Of a stretch of DNA of 64,000 nt, positions 1-12,398 are shown piece after piece. The notes under the pieces are model-generated. The model was not told where the DNA came from. It worked only from the letters and a program-made list of their open reading frames with translations, and ran no database searches. Made by a program: the position numbers and the translations under genes. The stretch spans positions 162,525,481-162,589,480 of the forward strand of contig BSWB01000001.1 in NCBI GenBank assembly GCA_033239125.1, given 5' to 3'. Each line of letters starts with the position of its first letter. The first letter of the stretch is position 1. The DNA is from Fagopyrum homotropicum (lineage: Eukaryota; Streptophyta; Magnoliopsida; Caryophyllales; Polygonaceae).

Positions 1-326
1 ACCCTCAACTTAACTTGATTTAATTTAAACATGAATTTCAAGTAAGACCAAACATCCTTTATATAAAGGATGGGGCCGGAACGAAAGTTCGGAATGAAAG
101 ATCAAAAGCAAAGGTCTAAAAGAGATGTCCAATAGGATGAGCCTAAAGGAGGTCCAATGAAAAAAACTTAAAAGGAAACATTCTACATGAATATCCCTTT
201 CATTATTACATAAGCAAAATCAAAGGAATTGTTGTCAAAATGGGCAAGCTTCATGCCAAGACAAGGCATGCTGCTTGTCGGACCATCTTAGACGGAGGCA
301 CGGATGACACCATCCTAAAGGTGTAT

Positions 327-530
327 CAGCTATGTTATGCATTGACAATTAAACTAAGAGGATAATTGATTATGTAACACACTGACAGTTACGCCTCAAG
401 AGACCAATTTTTGATGGACGGATTGTATGGTATATTGGAATAAGCTAATTGGTTATGTTACGCACTAACCATTACGCCTAGAGGGTAATTGGTTATGTTA
501 CACACCAACGGTTACGCCTCAAGAGACCAA
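327..530. repeat. Imperfect tandem repeat
   Basis: Three to four diverged copies of a roughly 40-80 bp unit containing the words GGTTATGTTACGCAC and GTTACGCCTCAAGAGACCA. The clearest copies are near 365-405, 447-484 and 485-530. It lies in LTR-like, gene-free sequence (1-1259), so it is probably internal repetition of a decayed LTR. No coding capacity is seen. Confidence 0.6.
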
Positions 531-1189
531 ATGATGATTGATTGATATGGATGAGATTTGTTTTGTATTATGGACAAAAAGTAAGGACAATGATGAGTAC
601 GGAGAAATATTGTTTGTTGTACGTGAGAAAATATAGGTATAGTCAGAAATGATGAGAATTGTTGATAGATATGAATATGGTTAGGACTAGTGTTACCTTA
701 CCTTGTTTTTATTTTCTGTTCTGAATTTATTTATTATATTATTTATTATATGAATGGTGTCTTTTACGTACTAGTTTTGCTTGTTTTTTCTTTTATTTAA
801 TGCATTTCACTTACTGGTTTACACTTTCGATTTATACACTTATATTGGAATATTATTTTTGATAACTTGATTTTTGTATCCCTCACATGATACGTGCGAG
901 TTTGATCTGATTTCGGAGCTTAGACTTCATTCTTGGAACGTTAACAAATGGTTCTTTTGTTGTTGCTTTAGATATTTGTTCAAGTATTGGACTCACCTAG
1001 GAGACTACCTTTTGAGAGATGATATATAACCACTCATGTGTGCTTAGGTTGGGACAGGTTGATGGATCTTGGTCTTTGGTTTTTGTTGATGGGTTTATGT
1101 CGTCGAAGTTAGTTTTGTCTTTGTCGTATAAAAGTTAGTTTTACTTGAGCTATTTTTTAAGCAAAGGTCATATGTTATCTTTTATATTA

Positions 1190-1537
1190 TGTTGTGTTCT
1201 TGTTGGAAAGTTCAATAGTGAATTTGTTGTCAGGCTAATTCTGGTGGGTCCATTGTGTCTGTAACACCCCAAATTCTAAGAACTTGGGATGCTACGGGTT
1301 AGAACCTCACAATGGGTCCTGACCCTAGTCTGACAACAAGTTCACCGGATCTTGCAACAATGCACAAATATATATAAAACCGAAATTGACTAAATATCCA
1401 AAATGTCATAAATCCAAAGTAAAGACAAGACTCCAGCCGAGTACTATAACGATAACATCAATGCAACAAAAAAGAAAAACCCATATCCCCTGTCCACATC
1501 CTAGTGACACCTCGGATTTCGAAATTGGGGCGTTACA
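1190..1537. repeat. Ty3/Gypsy-type LTR termini in inverted arrangement
   Basis: A unit from 1260 to 1537 starts TGTAACACCCCAAATT and ends AATTGGGGCGTTACA, which are typical inverted LTR termini. Its first ~90 bases are the reverse complement of 59970-60058, the end of another LTR in this window. The preceding 1203-1259 resembles the same LTR end in the opposite orientation, so two LTR ends face each other here. No clean 5-bp target duplication was found, so this is LTR debris and not a fresh insertion. Sequence 541-1190 also looks LTR-like but has no clear boundary. Confidence 0.55.
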
Positions 1538-1981
1538 GTGGGTCTGTGGGTACCCATTTTTATTTACTTTTAATAGTTTAAAAAATACTTTAATATAAAT
1601 TTGTCATAAAATGAAAAATATATTTTTTAATATATTTTATGTAATATACAAAAAGTAAATTATAATTTCCTTAATATTTTATAACATATACAAAATAATA
1701 TATTTACTTGTTATTTTATTTTTTTTATATCTGGGTTGACGGGTTCGACGTTTTGGCCCGTCGGGCCTAGAGTGGTGCCCGGGTTCAGATCGGGCTTTAC
1801 GAAAAATTTGATTTGGACATGAAAACTTGATTGTCTTAAAACCTACCTGCAAGGATGACAATCGAGTGTCGAAACACAAGGACTGCGTCATATTTGGATG
1901 TAACTAATAAACAATTTTGTGTTAAGCGAAGGGAAAGAAAGAAGAAGAAGAAGGGGGAAAAGAAAAATATGTATTTTACCA

Positions 1982-2120
1982 ATACTCATTTGGTCTAGTG
2001 GGATGTGGTGCTAGACTCCTTAAGTGGTTAGTTTGGAGATTCGAGTTCGAATCCTTCTGGTTGTTGTAGGCAAATAGTGGAGGAAGACGATCTAAGTAAA
2101 CAAGAACCCTACTATAATAA
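1982..2120 (+). mobile_element. tRNA-derived SINE
   Basis: An RNA polymerase III internal promoter is visible: box A TGGTCTAGTGG at about 1991-2001 and box B GTTCGAATCC at about 2045-2054, spaced as in plant tRNA-derived SINEs. The sequence between the boxes does not fold into a convincing intact tRNA, and the segment runs on into unrelated tail sequence, so I call it a SINE and not a tRNA gene. A target-site duplication was not resolved. Confidence 0.55.
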
Positions 2121-2508
2121 AATAAAGGAAAACTACATATATGAAAGTATAAACTCATGAACATTGATATGTAAACATTGTTGATAACTATCTAATATAG
2201 TTTTTGACATAAACAAACAAAGACCGTAATATCCAGCTTGATTGTGCACTAAGCCAACGGTTATGCCGCTGAATTGCCAAACAGCGCAACCAGACGACAT
2301 CCGATCCATGTCGTCTCACATGCCTTCCTTGGCCATATCAATGTCGTTTTTATGCCGTTTGGAATCCTAGTTAAGCTACAACTTTTGCAAATTAAAATTC
2401 TAGATGGCTTCCTTGGTCGTCTCTATGTTGTCTCGCCTGCGTTGATGATCCAAATCATCTATTTCGATCTTATCTTTGGAAGGATATATTATGTAACTAG
2501 TTTAGTGT

Positions 2509-2532
2509 CCGCACCTCGTGCGGGTTATCTAA
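2509..2532 (+). mobile_element. Possible Helitron 3' end (hairpin plus CTAA)
   Basis: A short GC-rich hairpin, CCGCAC-loop-GTGCGG (2509-2523), stands in AT-rich DNA and is followed after six bases by CTAA. A 3' hairpin a few bases before CTRR is the hallmark of Helitron 3' ends. The base after CTAA is A, not the usual T, and no 5' TC end was located, so this is tentative. Confidence 0.3.
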
Positions 2533-3019
2533 ATAAAAGATATTATATTTTTACTTTCATGCATCATATATTTGATATCAATCTATAATAAAAATTATTT
2601 TTATTAATTAATATGACTAACTTGTGAGGATTAATTTTTTTTAAATAAATAAAAGAACATAATTAAAATTCTATTACAAAGATTATTATTTGAGTATTAT
2701 ATATATACCTTAATATATTATCACTTTTACTTAGATTCAAATAGAGGAGCAAAATTTGATTTAGTTTTAAATTTTAACAAACGTGTCAAATCTTGTTAGA
2801 AGATTTGCGTTAGATTTTCTAACAAATCGAGTTAGAATAAATCAGTTTGTTAATTATGATTGGTAGATAAGTAGATTCATTTTTTTAATTATTTAATTTA
2901 ATAAAGTTGATGTGGCATGATGACTGTTTACAAATTCTAATAAAAAATTTTCTTATAAAATAATTAATGACAAATCTGTAAATACGTTGTGGCAGATCTG
3001 TAAATAAATTGAAAAAATG

Positions 3020-3240
3020 CTGACGTGGACGGCCTTAGAGGTTAACACGTGGACAAAATGGGTGATGTTTTATTAGTATATATAGATCCTAGACTCCAAT
3101 TTATGCTCTATATAAACACATGTATCAGCCCTACTTTTAGACATCATCACCTCATCATCTCATCTTATCATCCCGCAGCCGTCAAGTAGTCCTATAGTAG
3201 ATTTACATTCCCTCTAGAAGGCTTGCCTCGTTGTGTTGGA
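3020..3240 (+). promoter_or_regulatory. Orphan promoter-like block (G-box and TATA)
   Basis: TGACGTGG near 3020 and a G-box-type CACGTG in AACACGTGGAC near 3045 precede a good TATA box (CTCTATATAAACAC, about 3108-3121), followed by a C/T-rich leader (3130-3180). No open reading frame follows. It is probably the promoter of a decayed LTR or of a non-coding transcript. The call rests on motifs only. Confidence 0.3.
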
Positions 3241-3409
3241 ACCGAACATTGTAAATTTGTTTTTGTAGTTTCGGTATTCAATAATTATTGTTTTACATTG
3301 AATAATGTCCGGCTAATTAACTCTTGATCTAAGGATGGATGATCCCTATAATGATTTGATTTATTATAGCATATATGATTTGTGAATTGAGATTGTGATA
3401 TTGCTTCTT

Positions 3410-3620
3410 TTCAAAATACTTCGTTTTCATCTTTTATTTACCTTCGAAAGAAGTGACGTTTATAAAGGATATAGATAAAAGAGCTTGTCACCAAAAGCGA
3501 GGTTGTTTTATTGGATTTATTGAAAAGCATTTGGTTTAAGGGATCGGATTCTACCTTTTACTTTGAGGATTTCTAACTATTGTAGAAGTTTCAATCTTTG
3601 TACATTTTTAAGATTAATCT
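3410..3620 (+). repeat. Dispersed repeat, copy 1 (inverted copy at 34.2-34.5 kb)
   Basis: The segment containing ACCAAAAGCGAGGTTGTTTT, GCATTTGGTTTAAGG and GAGGATTTCTAACTA is matched by the reverse complement of about 34200-34460, with comparable spacing of the words. Length and arrangement suggest part of an LTR family. No coding potential is evident. Confidence 0.5.
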
Positions 3621-3719
3621 CCAAAATTGGGGTTTTCCTTGGTCTTTTTCGGATTTTAAGTTCTTAATGGGTTTTCCTATGTACTTGACACAAGTCACAC
3701 AACCGCTCGCAATGGAGAA

Positions 3720-4610
3720 CAATCAAGTTAGACAACACGGTCTTTGTTTGTCTATGCGGCTATGCCTGATCATATCCGGGCTCCCAGTCCGGAAAAATGA
3801 GCGGGTATGCACAAAAAGAAGCCTTGCCGGACTAGATCTGGGCACCGTTGTAGGCCCAACTAGGCCGAAAAGTCTATCCCGCCGGCCTTGGTAAAAATAA
3901 AAATATATTATTATAAAAGTATAAATATAAAATATTTAGTAATAAATGTAATATAATTTACATGAAATATCTTTAAAAATGAAAAACGGGTGTCCGGAGG
4001 TCTCCCCTGCCCGGCTAAGTGGGTATGATAGACATTTTAGACCCGGTAGTCGGGCTTAGTCATGTCCGGGTCCAAATAAACGGGGTTAATATTTTATAAA
4101 AGCTCAGCCCATATATGAGCAGGTCTACTATGTCAAATGTTATTTTAGATAGTTATTTACAATGTTCACATATCAATTTTCATGAGTTACATATAAGCAA
4201 TCTTACATTAATTCATTATAATGGATATTATTGTTTTCTTAGATCACCCTCTCTATTATTTGACTGATTTCTCTTCTTCTTTCTTTCCTTTCACTTAACA
4301 TAATTGTTTATCAGTTACATCCAAATCAGACGTAGTACATGCGATTTGACACTCGACATACTATAGTTGATCATGTTAGACATGGGACCTAAACCTAAAC
4401 CTCCGGTTTGGCTGGAGGGTTTAGGCGGTTTAAAAAAAAAAGGGAACTGGACCAAACCGACCGGTTTGGTCCATTTAAAAAAAAATTTGGCCAAACCGAC
4501 AAACCTAAACCGCCGGTTTGGTCAAACTGGCGGTTTGGGCCGGTTTGGGAATCGCCGGTATGGCGGTTTAGTCCAAACCGAACCCATGTCAAGATCATGT
4601 CATCCTTATG
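3720..4610. repeat. GC-word palindromic repeats (hAT-like debris)
   Basis: Two adjacent word-rich blocks. The first (about 3770-4130) is built on GGCCCGG/CCGGGC words. The second (about 4380-4590) is built on AAACCG/CGGTTT and is bounded by GACATGGG (4379) and CCCATGTC (4584), a short inverted pair. Both are far more GC-rich than their surroundings and are self-complementary on a small scale. They resemble the subterminal repeats of plant hAT elements seen elsewhere in the window. No 8-bp target duplication was confirmed. The overlapping reading frames on both strands are by-products of the repetition. Confidence 0.4.
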
Positions 4611-4639
4611 GGTAGGTTTTAGGACCATCAATGTTCTGG

Positions 4640-6600
4640 TTCATACCGAGCTTTACGATCCAATCGGATTTCCTCCTATCTGTCTGTTTTTTTCTAGACG
4701 GACAGACCACACGGACTATCCAGAGATGATCATATCAATTATACCAGGGCTATAGGGAATAAAAAATTTCACTATCTACCATGAAATGAAGACTGGGCTT
4801 CAAATACAAAGCCCATCAGTAACATTAAAAGATCATCCTCATTGTCCATTTTTTGCATGTGTTTGCCTTTAAGTTTAAAAGTACTATCGAAACTAACTTT
4901 TATTCTTACAGCCTACAAATGTTTGCAGTCGATATCCTTTTGATAATGACATATATATTTGCTTTTCAAATTTTGCTTTATTATACTACTATATATACTT
5001 TGTATTTTAGTCAAAACTAGATATACTGTGTAAGGGTACCATCTGAAAAAACTAATTCATCCTATCTGTAGTGTCGAACGATAGATACGAAGGTAGATAA
5101 TAGACCCGTGATTGATTTTATAGAAGAATTTACCGGTGAAAAATAAACATTAAAATCACTTAACTCATTGTCATCCGAAAGTATATTAAAAAGTCAAAAT
5201 TATAAAGACTTTTCAAATTAAAGGTTTGATCTTGAGTTGCTAATTAGTTCTATAAACCAACTGAGATACAAATCAAAATTTATTATTTTATTTTATTTTT
5301 ACCCTTCTTTTATGAGCTCAACCAAAATTGCCCATACTACAAATTACAAATTATTGTATCAAACCAAAATATTTATTTTATATATAGTGAAGAAAAAAGA
5401 AACGTGCTTTGAAGTGTGAAGTGTGAACACAGCCATTGCATGGCCACTGGATGAAGCTATGAGGGGGACTAATATTCTTAATGAAAATTCAATTGAATTC
5501 ACAATTACTGTAATTTTATTTCGGGACCAATTGATACACATATTTTACAACACGACAAAAAGTTCGTTCGGGAATTCGAGTTTATTAGAGATGAACGTGA
5601 AGCTTGGTGGTAGTCGGAAAATACAATGGTAGCGAAACTACGAGTTTATCATAATTTATGTCAGCTTTCTCCATGCTGGGTTTGTCCAATGACAGAAAAT
5701 AGATCGATTTACACAAGGTCTCTGAAACTCAAAGATCGCGATATTTCAGATAATTTGTTAAATTAGAAAGTTTTCAACGTGCATAAACTCTTATATATAA
5801 ATTGCCTTCCAAACGGACCCAAATTCGTCCACAATGACGACCCTTAAGTAGAGATGTTACATCTCTGTCGATTGTGACAAAGGTAAGGCGAAAATGCTTT
5901 TGAATCAGCCACACGATAAGGTCATTGGACACGAGTCACATTTTATAAAATAGATATCCTATATAAATCAAATATTAAATCGATATTAAAGTTTTACGTA
6001 GCGGATCAAAGGAATAACCCGAATATCAACGGATATTTGTTGGATACGATCCGACTTAAATCATATTCAAAATATCAAATTTTAGAGTCGGAACCAAACG
6101 AGTCTTTCAATTGCTTGATTGGTGTTTAATCTCTCCATCTTTGACCCCATCACAAAGTTAAGTTTTGATGTTACATAATTATTAGTGTGGTAGAGACACC
6201 CGTACAAACTCGCATCAAAGATTAGTCAAAGAGATGACAGCTCCATTACAATTTCACTACACATCGTGACCATCAATTATCATCATCAGGAACAAACACA
6301 TGCATTTCTTGTATTTAGGTAAAATGTTGCCTAAATATGAAATATTATTAATGAGCTAACTAAAAATAATTTGACAAAATTTTTCTCATGGAGGCTCGTC
6401 ATATAGTGTCATGAGCTATACAATAGGCTTTTGCAAATAATATTTGAAACTTCCTTTGAGAAATTGACTTTACGCAGATTCAAATTCATCACATTTTCAG
6501 GTAAGATAATAATATTGTGAATAAATTTGCGATGTTAGGTAAGATAATCTGCAATCAGAATAGTGGTCTCACAAGAAGGCGTAGTCCTCATCCAAAAAAA
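4640..6600. other. Intergenic, no gene recognised
   Basis: AT-rich DNA with short chance reading frames only. No conserved protein motif, RNA gene or bounded repeat was recognised. Confidence 0.5.
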
Positions 6601-6637
6601 TATTATAGCAGTACACCCATAGATGGTGACCATACCT

Positions 6638-6887
6638 TTTTTTTTGATAAAGGAAAACGGTTCGATCTCATAGACGGCGCGCCGACTATTGGATCGAAAG
6701 GCCGAAAAATTGGCAGACGGACTAACCATCATGAATGACACAAACAAAAGAGGAAAAAAAAACACAAAAAATACACCATAAAAACCCGAAAGCAAAGAAT
6801 TTTTCAAGGGAAAGCAGAATGATCCATTCCCCCGGAAGCGACGAGAATGAACATTCATCTTTGAAGAAAGTACACAGATAGAAAGTC
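6638..6887 (-). mobile_element. Short retroposon (SINE or 5'-truncated LINE) with 14-bp TSD
   Basis: A 250-bp insertion is flanked by identical 14-bp direct repeats TGGTGACCATACCT at 6624-6637 and 6888-6901. Its + strand begins with a run of T, i.e. a poly(A) tail on the minus strand, the signature of target-primed reverse transcription. No tRNA-like box A or box B was found, so it is either a non-tRNA SINE or the 3' end of a LINE. An apparent reading frame across it has no recognised similarity and is ignored. Confidence 0.75.
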
Positions 6888-6999
6888 TGGTGACCATACC
6901 TAATTGCTTACTTTGTATTCGAAATTTTTTTTTATATTTTAATAATACTTACCACATATATATTATATTTTGAACTAAAACTTTAATCACCTACTCATA

Positions 7000-8800
7000 A
7001 GCATGTCATTTGTATAAAATAATTAATCATATATATTTAAAACAAATTCAAGATAAATATATTTTCTAAAAATATATTTTACCTATATGTAAATAAATAA
7101 GGACAATTTTGATAACTAAGTCTTTTTGAGAAACTAGAGTAGTAACTAGGCTTTTTAATGTTTCAATTAAGTAAATATATCCCAACCTTTTGTATTTATT
7201 CTCAAACTCTACACACTCTTCTCTCAAGAGGTACATTTGCTAAACACAAAAAAACTAGAAAAAATCTAGTAAATCAAATTATTTCAATATAAATAATCAT
7301 TTACGTTATAAATTTAATTATAACTATTAACTATAGTTTATAATAACTAAAAGTAATATAAAATAACACCAAAATGTTATAAGTATACAGAGTAATTGCA
7401 CACCAATTAACCAACACAACAAGAAATTTATGTCACGTGTTTTTAAATAAAGAATTCAAAAATTAGGTATGGTGTAAGGAAAATTAAAGGCCGCCATGGC
7501 TTGATTAGCATTGAAGCCTTCAAAGGGTAAATAAATATTTTTAAAGAATTTAAATTATGTAATTTATTTTCAGTGGGTCCAATTAAAATATATTTATTAA
7601 TTTTGTTTGTGTTGAATGCAATAGGAAAATTAGGCCACGAATGATGGATGAATATGAGACTTGCTTTCTTCTTTACTTTGTATTTTTAGTCGTCTTAGTC
7701 AAAGATTAAAGCACCGACCCTCTAAAATTATAATATTTGTATAATTAAAATGTAGTTTATATATTAGCTGAGTTTTGATCGAGAAAACACCTGATAAAGT
7801 TTGAATTATTCAATATTTTATATACGAAAAGCTATAATATATCAAATATAATAAGGACGCTATTTATGGTATAATAAGGACAAATTGATATTTATAAATC
7901 ATAGGACTTTTATGTATAGTAATGATTTAAATTAATTAATTAGAAAGAGAAATTGAAATTATTTTTATATGTTTATATTAAATTAATTATATTTTAGATG
8001 AAAAAAAAAATAGTGTGATATATATCCAACTGTTTCATATCTTATATAATATAAGAGCGTAAAAATAAGTTAATTTTAGTTATTTATTTATAAAGATAGT
8101 AAAGTGAAATAAAAATTTTAAAATAAAATAAAAAATAAAATTTTAAAATTGAAATGTAAATGTAATGTTTAAAATAGATAGATTTTAAAAAAAAATTAGT
8201 TCAAAAAATTGTGTTATGTAATTTAAAATACGTTCCTAAAAAAAATAAATAAGATGTAATATTTATAGTGTAATAGTTTATATATTGGTTAGTTAGTGAG
8301 TAACTTACTGATATAAAATTATATATATATATTTTAAAGTTAAATGAAATTATCTAATCAGTTTATAAATAAAAAGTGAAAAGATTTAAAAAAATATTTG
8401 ATAAAATATCTTAAAGTAGGTAGAAGATTGTGGTAAGATTAAAAAAAGTAAGATATTAATTTATTGTTAATTATATAATTATAACACATATAGTGTAATA
8501 TAGATATTTAAAAATTACGTTTGGTGAGTAAACATATATTATATATTATAGGATAGTAATTAAATATGAAAGATTTCAACATGTATATTTTTCAAAAAAT
8601 TAAAATTACATAAAAATAATACGTGACAGCGAATAGATGAAAAAGTGACACGTGATATGAAGTGATTTGGCTTTAATAGTAATATATTGACAGTAGTGTT
8701 ACGTGGTATATATTTTACTAACAAGTAGTGTGTTAATATAACTTTATATATTGTCATTATATGGGTGATTTATGTGGTAGTTATTTTACTTAGTAGATTA
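7000..8800. repeat. AT-rich region with a dispersed non-coding repeat
   Basis: Extremely AT-rich sequence without genes. The part from about 8040 to 8420 shares many words in the same order with the reverse complement of about 41650-42000 (poly-A-rich AAAATTTTAAAAT blocks, then TTATCTAATCA and AAAAGTG words). A large AT-rich MITE family is likely, but low complexity makes visual alignment unreliable and boundaries were not found. Confidence 0.3.
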
Positions 8801-10773
8801 CTTTTAGAGTTTTTAGATAGTATTTTAACTTTTATTTTAATTTAATATGCATTTTCATCGGAAACAAAATTAATCATATTAATCTCCATGCCTTTTTTAA
8901 AATAGATTAAACGGTCGAAAATGTATTCTTTTAATGCAAAAAAATGAAGAAAATGAGCGAGCAAAGAAAATAATTGGTTGGGTTGGTTTTTTTGCCCTAA
9001 TTTTGTTGTTGATTGAGTCATTTAGAATACGTGTTGAAGGGCCAAGGTGTTTTATGTACTTGTTATATTCGTTTAATGACACTTTTTTTTTTTTTGTATG
9101 TGATTGAGAAAATCATAGCTTAACGAACTTGATTATGTGCTAGCTGGAAGAGTGTTTAAACAAGAAAAAAGATGAATCAAAATGCTACGAGATTGATTCA
9201 TTGAGAATGACTCCTGCTAATCCTTTCTCTTTTTCCATGGATGATGCTTATTCGTTTCTCCGTTGATGGATCGTTGATGGTAATGCTTGCTTGCTTGTTG
9301 ACTACTCAAACGGCTCAAAAGCCCCATTTCATTAATAAAAGTCATGACATAAATCCTCATCACTAAAACTCATAGAATGCTTTCAATCTATCTTAACTGA
9401 TTGTAACTTGCTTTCTAAAAGCAAGAAATTCTGAATTTTTTAACGATTAAACTTTAGTGATGGACATGTTGGTGGTTAGTAAGAAATAATAATGTTGTTC
9501 AAATCTAGTGAGAACAACAATGTTGACGGAGAACTTTATACTCTCTCCGCGTTCTATCAGACTCCAACACAGTTATTCGGAAAAACACGTATGGTGAAAA
9601 GCTGTATACTTTAGGAGGTGATTCACCTCTATATTTGCCAAAGAATGTGAGTGCATGAGATTGCAAGACATAAAAGTTCTCAATAAAAAAAACTATTGGG
9701 ATTGCAAGATTCACACTTAATCTTGGCCTATATTTTTTTGTGTGTGTTTAGGGTGTTTAGGTTTGGCAAGATATTGTGTTCTAGGAATCATGGTTCCTAG
9801 ATCCCTCTTTGGGATGGAGTTCTCTTTGTGTGTTTGGATTGCGACGACAAACAAGAACAATGCATTGTCTGGTAAAGAGGCCTCATGTGTTGGTTGGTTG
9901 CGTCTAAACCAATTTACAATAAGAGAACAACCGATCTCATATACTAAGAAGCTCTTTATCTCTTAATAGTCGATGTAGGAACATTTCATTCTCCACACCT
10001 CCTCTCAAGTACAACAATTTCACATTTGACAACATCCTTTGGCAAGGTAGTTCAATTGGATGAGACAATCTTCTACATGTAAACTTATTTGAAAGTTCAA
10101 TGGTATGAAGACTAGGGGCCGTCTGCATAGTGCAAACGAGCATATATGGCCCAAATCCAACACATAAGTCTGGTGAGATTTCATCTTAAAATCAAATGAG
10201 AATATAAAGAGTAGTCCAATGACCTTATATTGTAGGTTTGTAATCTCATAACTTTAGTCTTTAAATATGAAAATTTTATTATCTCTGTCGTTTGTAATCA
10301 ATATCCTTTGACCAACAAACCCGACTAATCAAGAACTAATTACAATGATACCATGTGAAATTTCAGTTGGTCAAATAACACGGAGAACAACTATTTCCAA
10401 AATATATTGTTATAATTTATTATATTTCACCTGAGGTTATGAGACTATTTTTAAACAATTGAACTTTGATTTTACTTTCTTCAATTAATTTAAAATTCAG
10501 TATAATGATTTCCACATATTTCCTTTTCGTGTACTGTAAAAACCAAGATGCTAGTCATCATCATACCAGTAATTTCAAAATATTTATGAAATTCACAAAT
10601 TTACCACAATATATATATTTATGAACTTGACAACTGGATGTCGTAGAGCCACCAAAGTTACCTTGCATAACTTTTCCACTATAGTCCATACATATAACAT
10701 TTAATTTATGTCCTCGATACCATTTACCTCCACTTAATTTTCTAATAAAAAAATAAATCAATATTTACCGTCA
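8801..10773. other. Intergenic, nothing recognised
   Basis: Short reading frames of 60-75 codons occur on both strands but lack compositional or motif support. No repeat with clear ends was seen. Confidence 0.5.
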
Positions 10774-10949
10774 TTATAATTTTTTTACCTGGTTTATAAT
10801 TACATATAATAAAAAGAAAAAGAAAAAAAAAGAATGAAATAGGGGGAAAATATCAGGAACCCTAAAAGGAAAACGAAAGATGGCAACTAGTTTCAATTTT
10901 AATGGTTGAATAGTTTTGATATGCTTTTGATCCAAATAGACTATCAGCT

Positions 10950-11114
10950 TCCCTACCCTCACTCTCTCAAACCTCATCCTCTCTCTTTCTCTTTCCACTT
11001 TTCTCTTCTTCAGGGATCTAGAATCGATCCCTTGTTTACTGGTCCGTTAAATCCGCCATTGATTTAGTGAAGATCGGTCGAAGGAGTATATAATTGGTGG
11101 AAATTCAAGGTTTA
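10950..11114 (+). promoter_or_regulatory. Presumed 5' leader of the B3 gene
   Basis: A C/T-rich tract (about 10960-11013) runs directly into the B3 gene and ends TCTTCTTCAG, which could be the acceptor of a 5'-UTR intron. Pyrimidine-rich leaders are common just before plant coding regions. The transcription start was not identified. Confidence 0.4.
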
Positions 11115-12398
11115 ATGGATTCTTCGTCTTCAGCTTCTTCTTCGTCGGCTTCTCAGTACAAAGGAGCTGCGTTCCCTGCAAGTAGCAGACCTAGGTGGCC
11201 GGATCTCACAATTTATGAGAGCTCTCCTCATTATCACAACGGTCGATTACCTTCTTCGTCTCCTTACTCTAATTACGCTTCCGATTATGCTAATTACAGT
11301 GCTGTTGGAGCTCGGGATGGAGGATCTACGGCTGGAGTTGCTGAGACGCGGGAGGAAGATGAATCCATGGCGGTTGTGGATAAGGAGCATATGTTTGACA
11401 AAGTTGTTACTCCAAGCGACGTTGGGAAGTTGAACCGACTAGTGATTCCGAAACAACATGCTGAGAAATACTTCCCGCTAGATTCGAACTCCGGGGATAC
11501 GAAAGGTCTTTTGTTGAATTTCGAGGATCGGACTGGAAAATCGTGGCGGTTCAGGTACTCTTACTGGAATAGTAGTCAGAGCTATGTTATGACTAAAGGA
11601 TGGAGTCGATTCGTTAAGGAGAAGAAGCTTGATGCCGGCGATGTTGTTTCGTTTCACCGTGGAATCGGAGATTCTGGTGCTAAGGACCGTTTTTACATTG
11701 ACTGCAGGCGTCGTCCTGACGCGCCGCCTTCTCACCACGCTCTTTACCGTGGTCTTCATCATCATCATCCGGCGGTTGTTGATTCAATTCAATTTCAACA
11801 CGGCTTTTCTTTCCACCGTCCGATTCATCCTTCGTTTTATCTGTCTCCGCATCCACTTGCGCCACCCCTAGTGCACCAGGCGCGTGACCACCACCACCAC
11901 AGGGGTAGCGTGGTTAGTTACAACGGCGTAACTACCAATAGTAGTAATTATGGAATGGTAAGCCCCAATTTCTGCAATCAAACTGGATCGGTCATTTACC
12001 TGGGACAAGCCACAACCCCACAACATCAAATGCCTTTGCAATTTCAAGCTGCGAGCTCGAGACGAGATCACATGATGGGAGCTGAAAATGAAGTCATGGT
12101 GTTCGACTCCGTCCCAGTCGTCCATGGCGGAAAAGCTGCTTCATCTAAGCGTCTAAGGCTATTTGGCGTGAACATGGATTGTACGGATCCTCAGAACGAC
12201 TGCGACGTTAACCAGAGTCAGCAACTAAATCATCACCACCACCATCAAGCTCTTGCTCGCGATTCGGATCGGATTTCTTCATTGTCAGACGATTCTGCAC
12301 TCCAGCTGAGGCTCCATGGAAGTGGAGTTTCTGCTGCTTCCACTAGCACCGTGAGTGATAAAGGCAAGTCGTCCATGTCCTTGGATTTAGACATCTGA
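11115..12398 (+). CDS. NGA: NGATHA-type B3 domain transcription factor
   Basis: A 427-residue protein in one exon, starting at ATG 11115; the frame stays open upstream to a TTG, but no earlier ATG exists. A B3 DNA-binding domain covers residues ~91-200 (begins EHMFDKVVTPSDVGKLNRLV, includes WRFRYSYWNSSQSYV and KGWSRFVKEKKLDAGD). There is no AP2 domain, which separates it from full RAV proteins. KRLRLFGV at 345-352 contains the RLFGV repression motif known from RAV/NGA proteins, and the C-terminus SLDLDI resembles the conserved NGATHA tail. The N-terminus is Ser-rich and the middle His-rich. NGATHA factors act in the nucleus to control leaf and flower margin growth and style development. The protein is longer than the Arabidopsis NGA1 I recall (about 310 residues), mostly from the Ser- and His-rich parts. 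Family assignment is strong; which NGA paralogue is unknown. Confidence 0.93.
   Translation: MDSSSSASSSSASQYKGAAFPASSRPRWPDLTIYESSPHYHNGRLPSSSPYSNYASDYANYSAVGARDGGSTAGVAETREEDESMAVVDKEHMFDKVVTPSDVGKLNRLVIPKQHAEKYFPLDSNSGDTKGLLLNFEDRTGKSWRFRYSYWNSSQSYVMTKGWSRFVKEKKLDAGDVVSFHRGIGDSGAKDRFYIDCRRRPDAPPSHHALYRGLHHHHPAVVDSIQFQHGFSFHRPIHPSFYLSPHPLAPPLVHQARDHHHHRGSVVSYNGVTTNSSNYGMVSPNFCNQTGSVIYLGQATTPQHQMPLQFQAASSRRDHMMGAENEVMVFDSVPVVHGGKAASSKRLRLFGVNMDCTDPQNDCDVNQSQQLNHHHHHQALARDSDRISSLSDDSALQLRLHGSGVSAASTSTVSDKGKSSMSLDLDI

Noticed and set aside
327..530. CRISPR-like array
   Set aside because: Units are imperfect and directly tandem without unique spacers, in a plant genome.
1991..2054. A functional tRNA gene
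   Set aside because: Only box A and box B are present; the acceptor, D and anticodon stems do not form.
4367..4755. Three overlapping frames with KPP and QTG repeats
   Set aside because: They are by-products of AAACCG/CGGTTT palindromic words on both strands.
6517..6897. Frames over the retroposon
   Set aside because: They cross the target duplication and poly(A) tail and have no similarity to known domains.
10561..10761. Minus-strand frame containing NFGGST, a string also seen near 15400
   Set aside because: The shared six residues are isolated and flanks do not match; treated as chance.
11094..11114. Upstream extension of the B3 protein from a TTG
   Set aside because: No ATG lies in this extension; the first ATG in frame is 11115 and it precedes the Ser-rich N-terminus.
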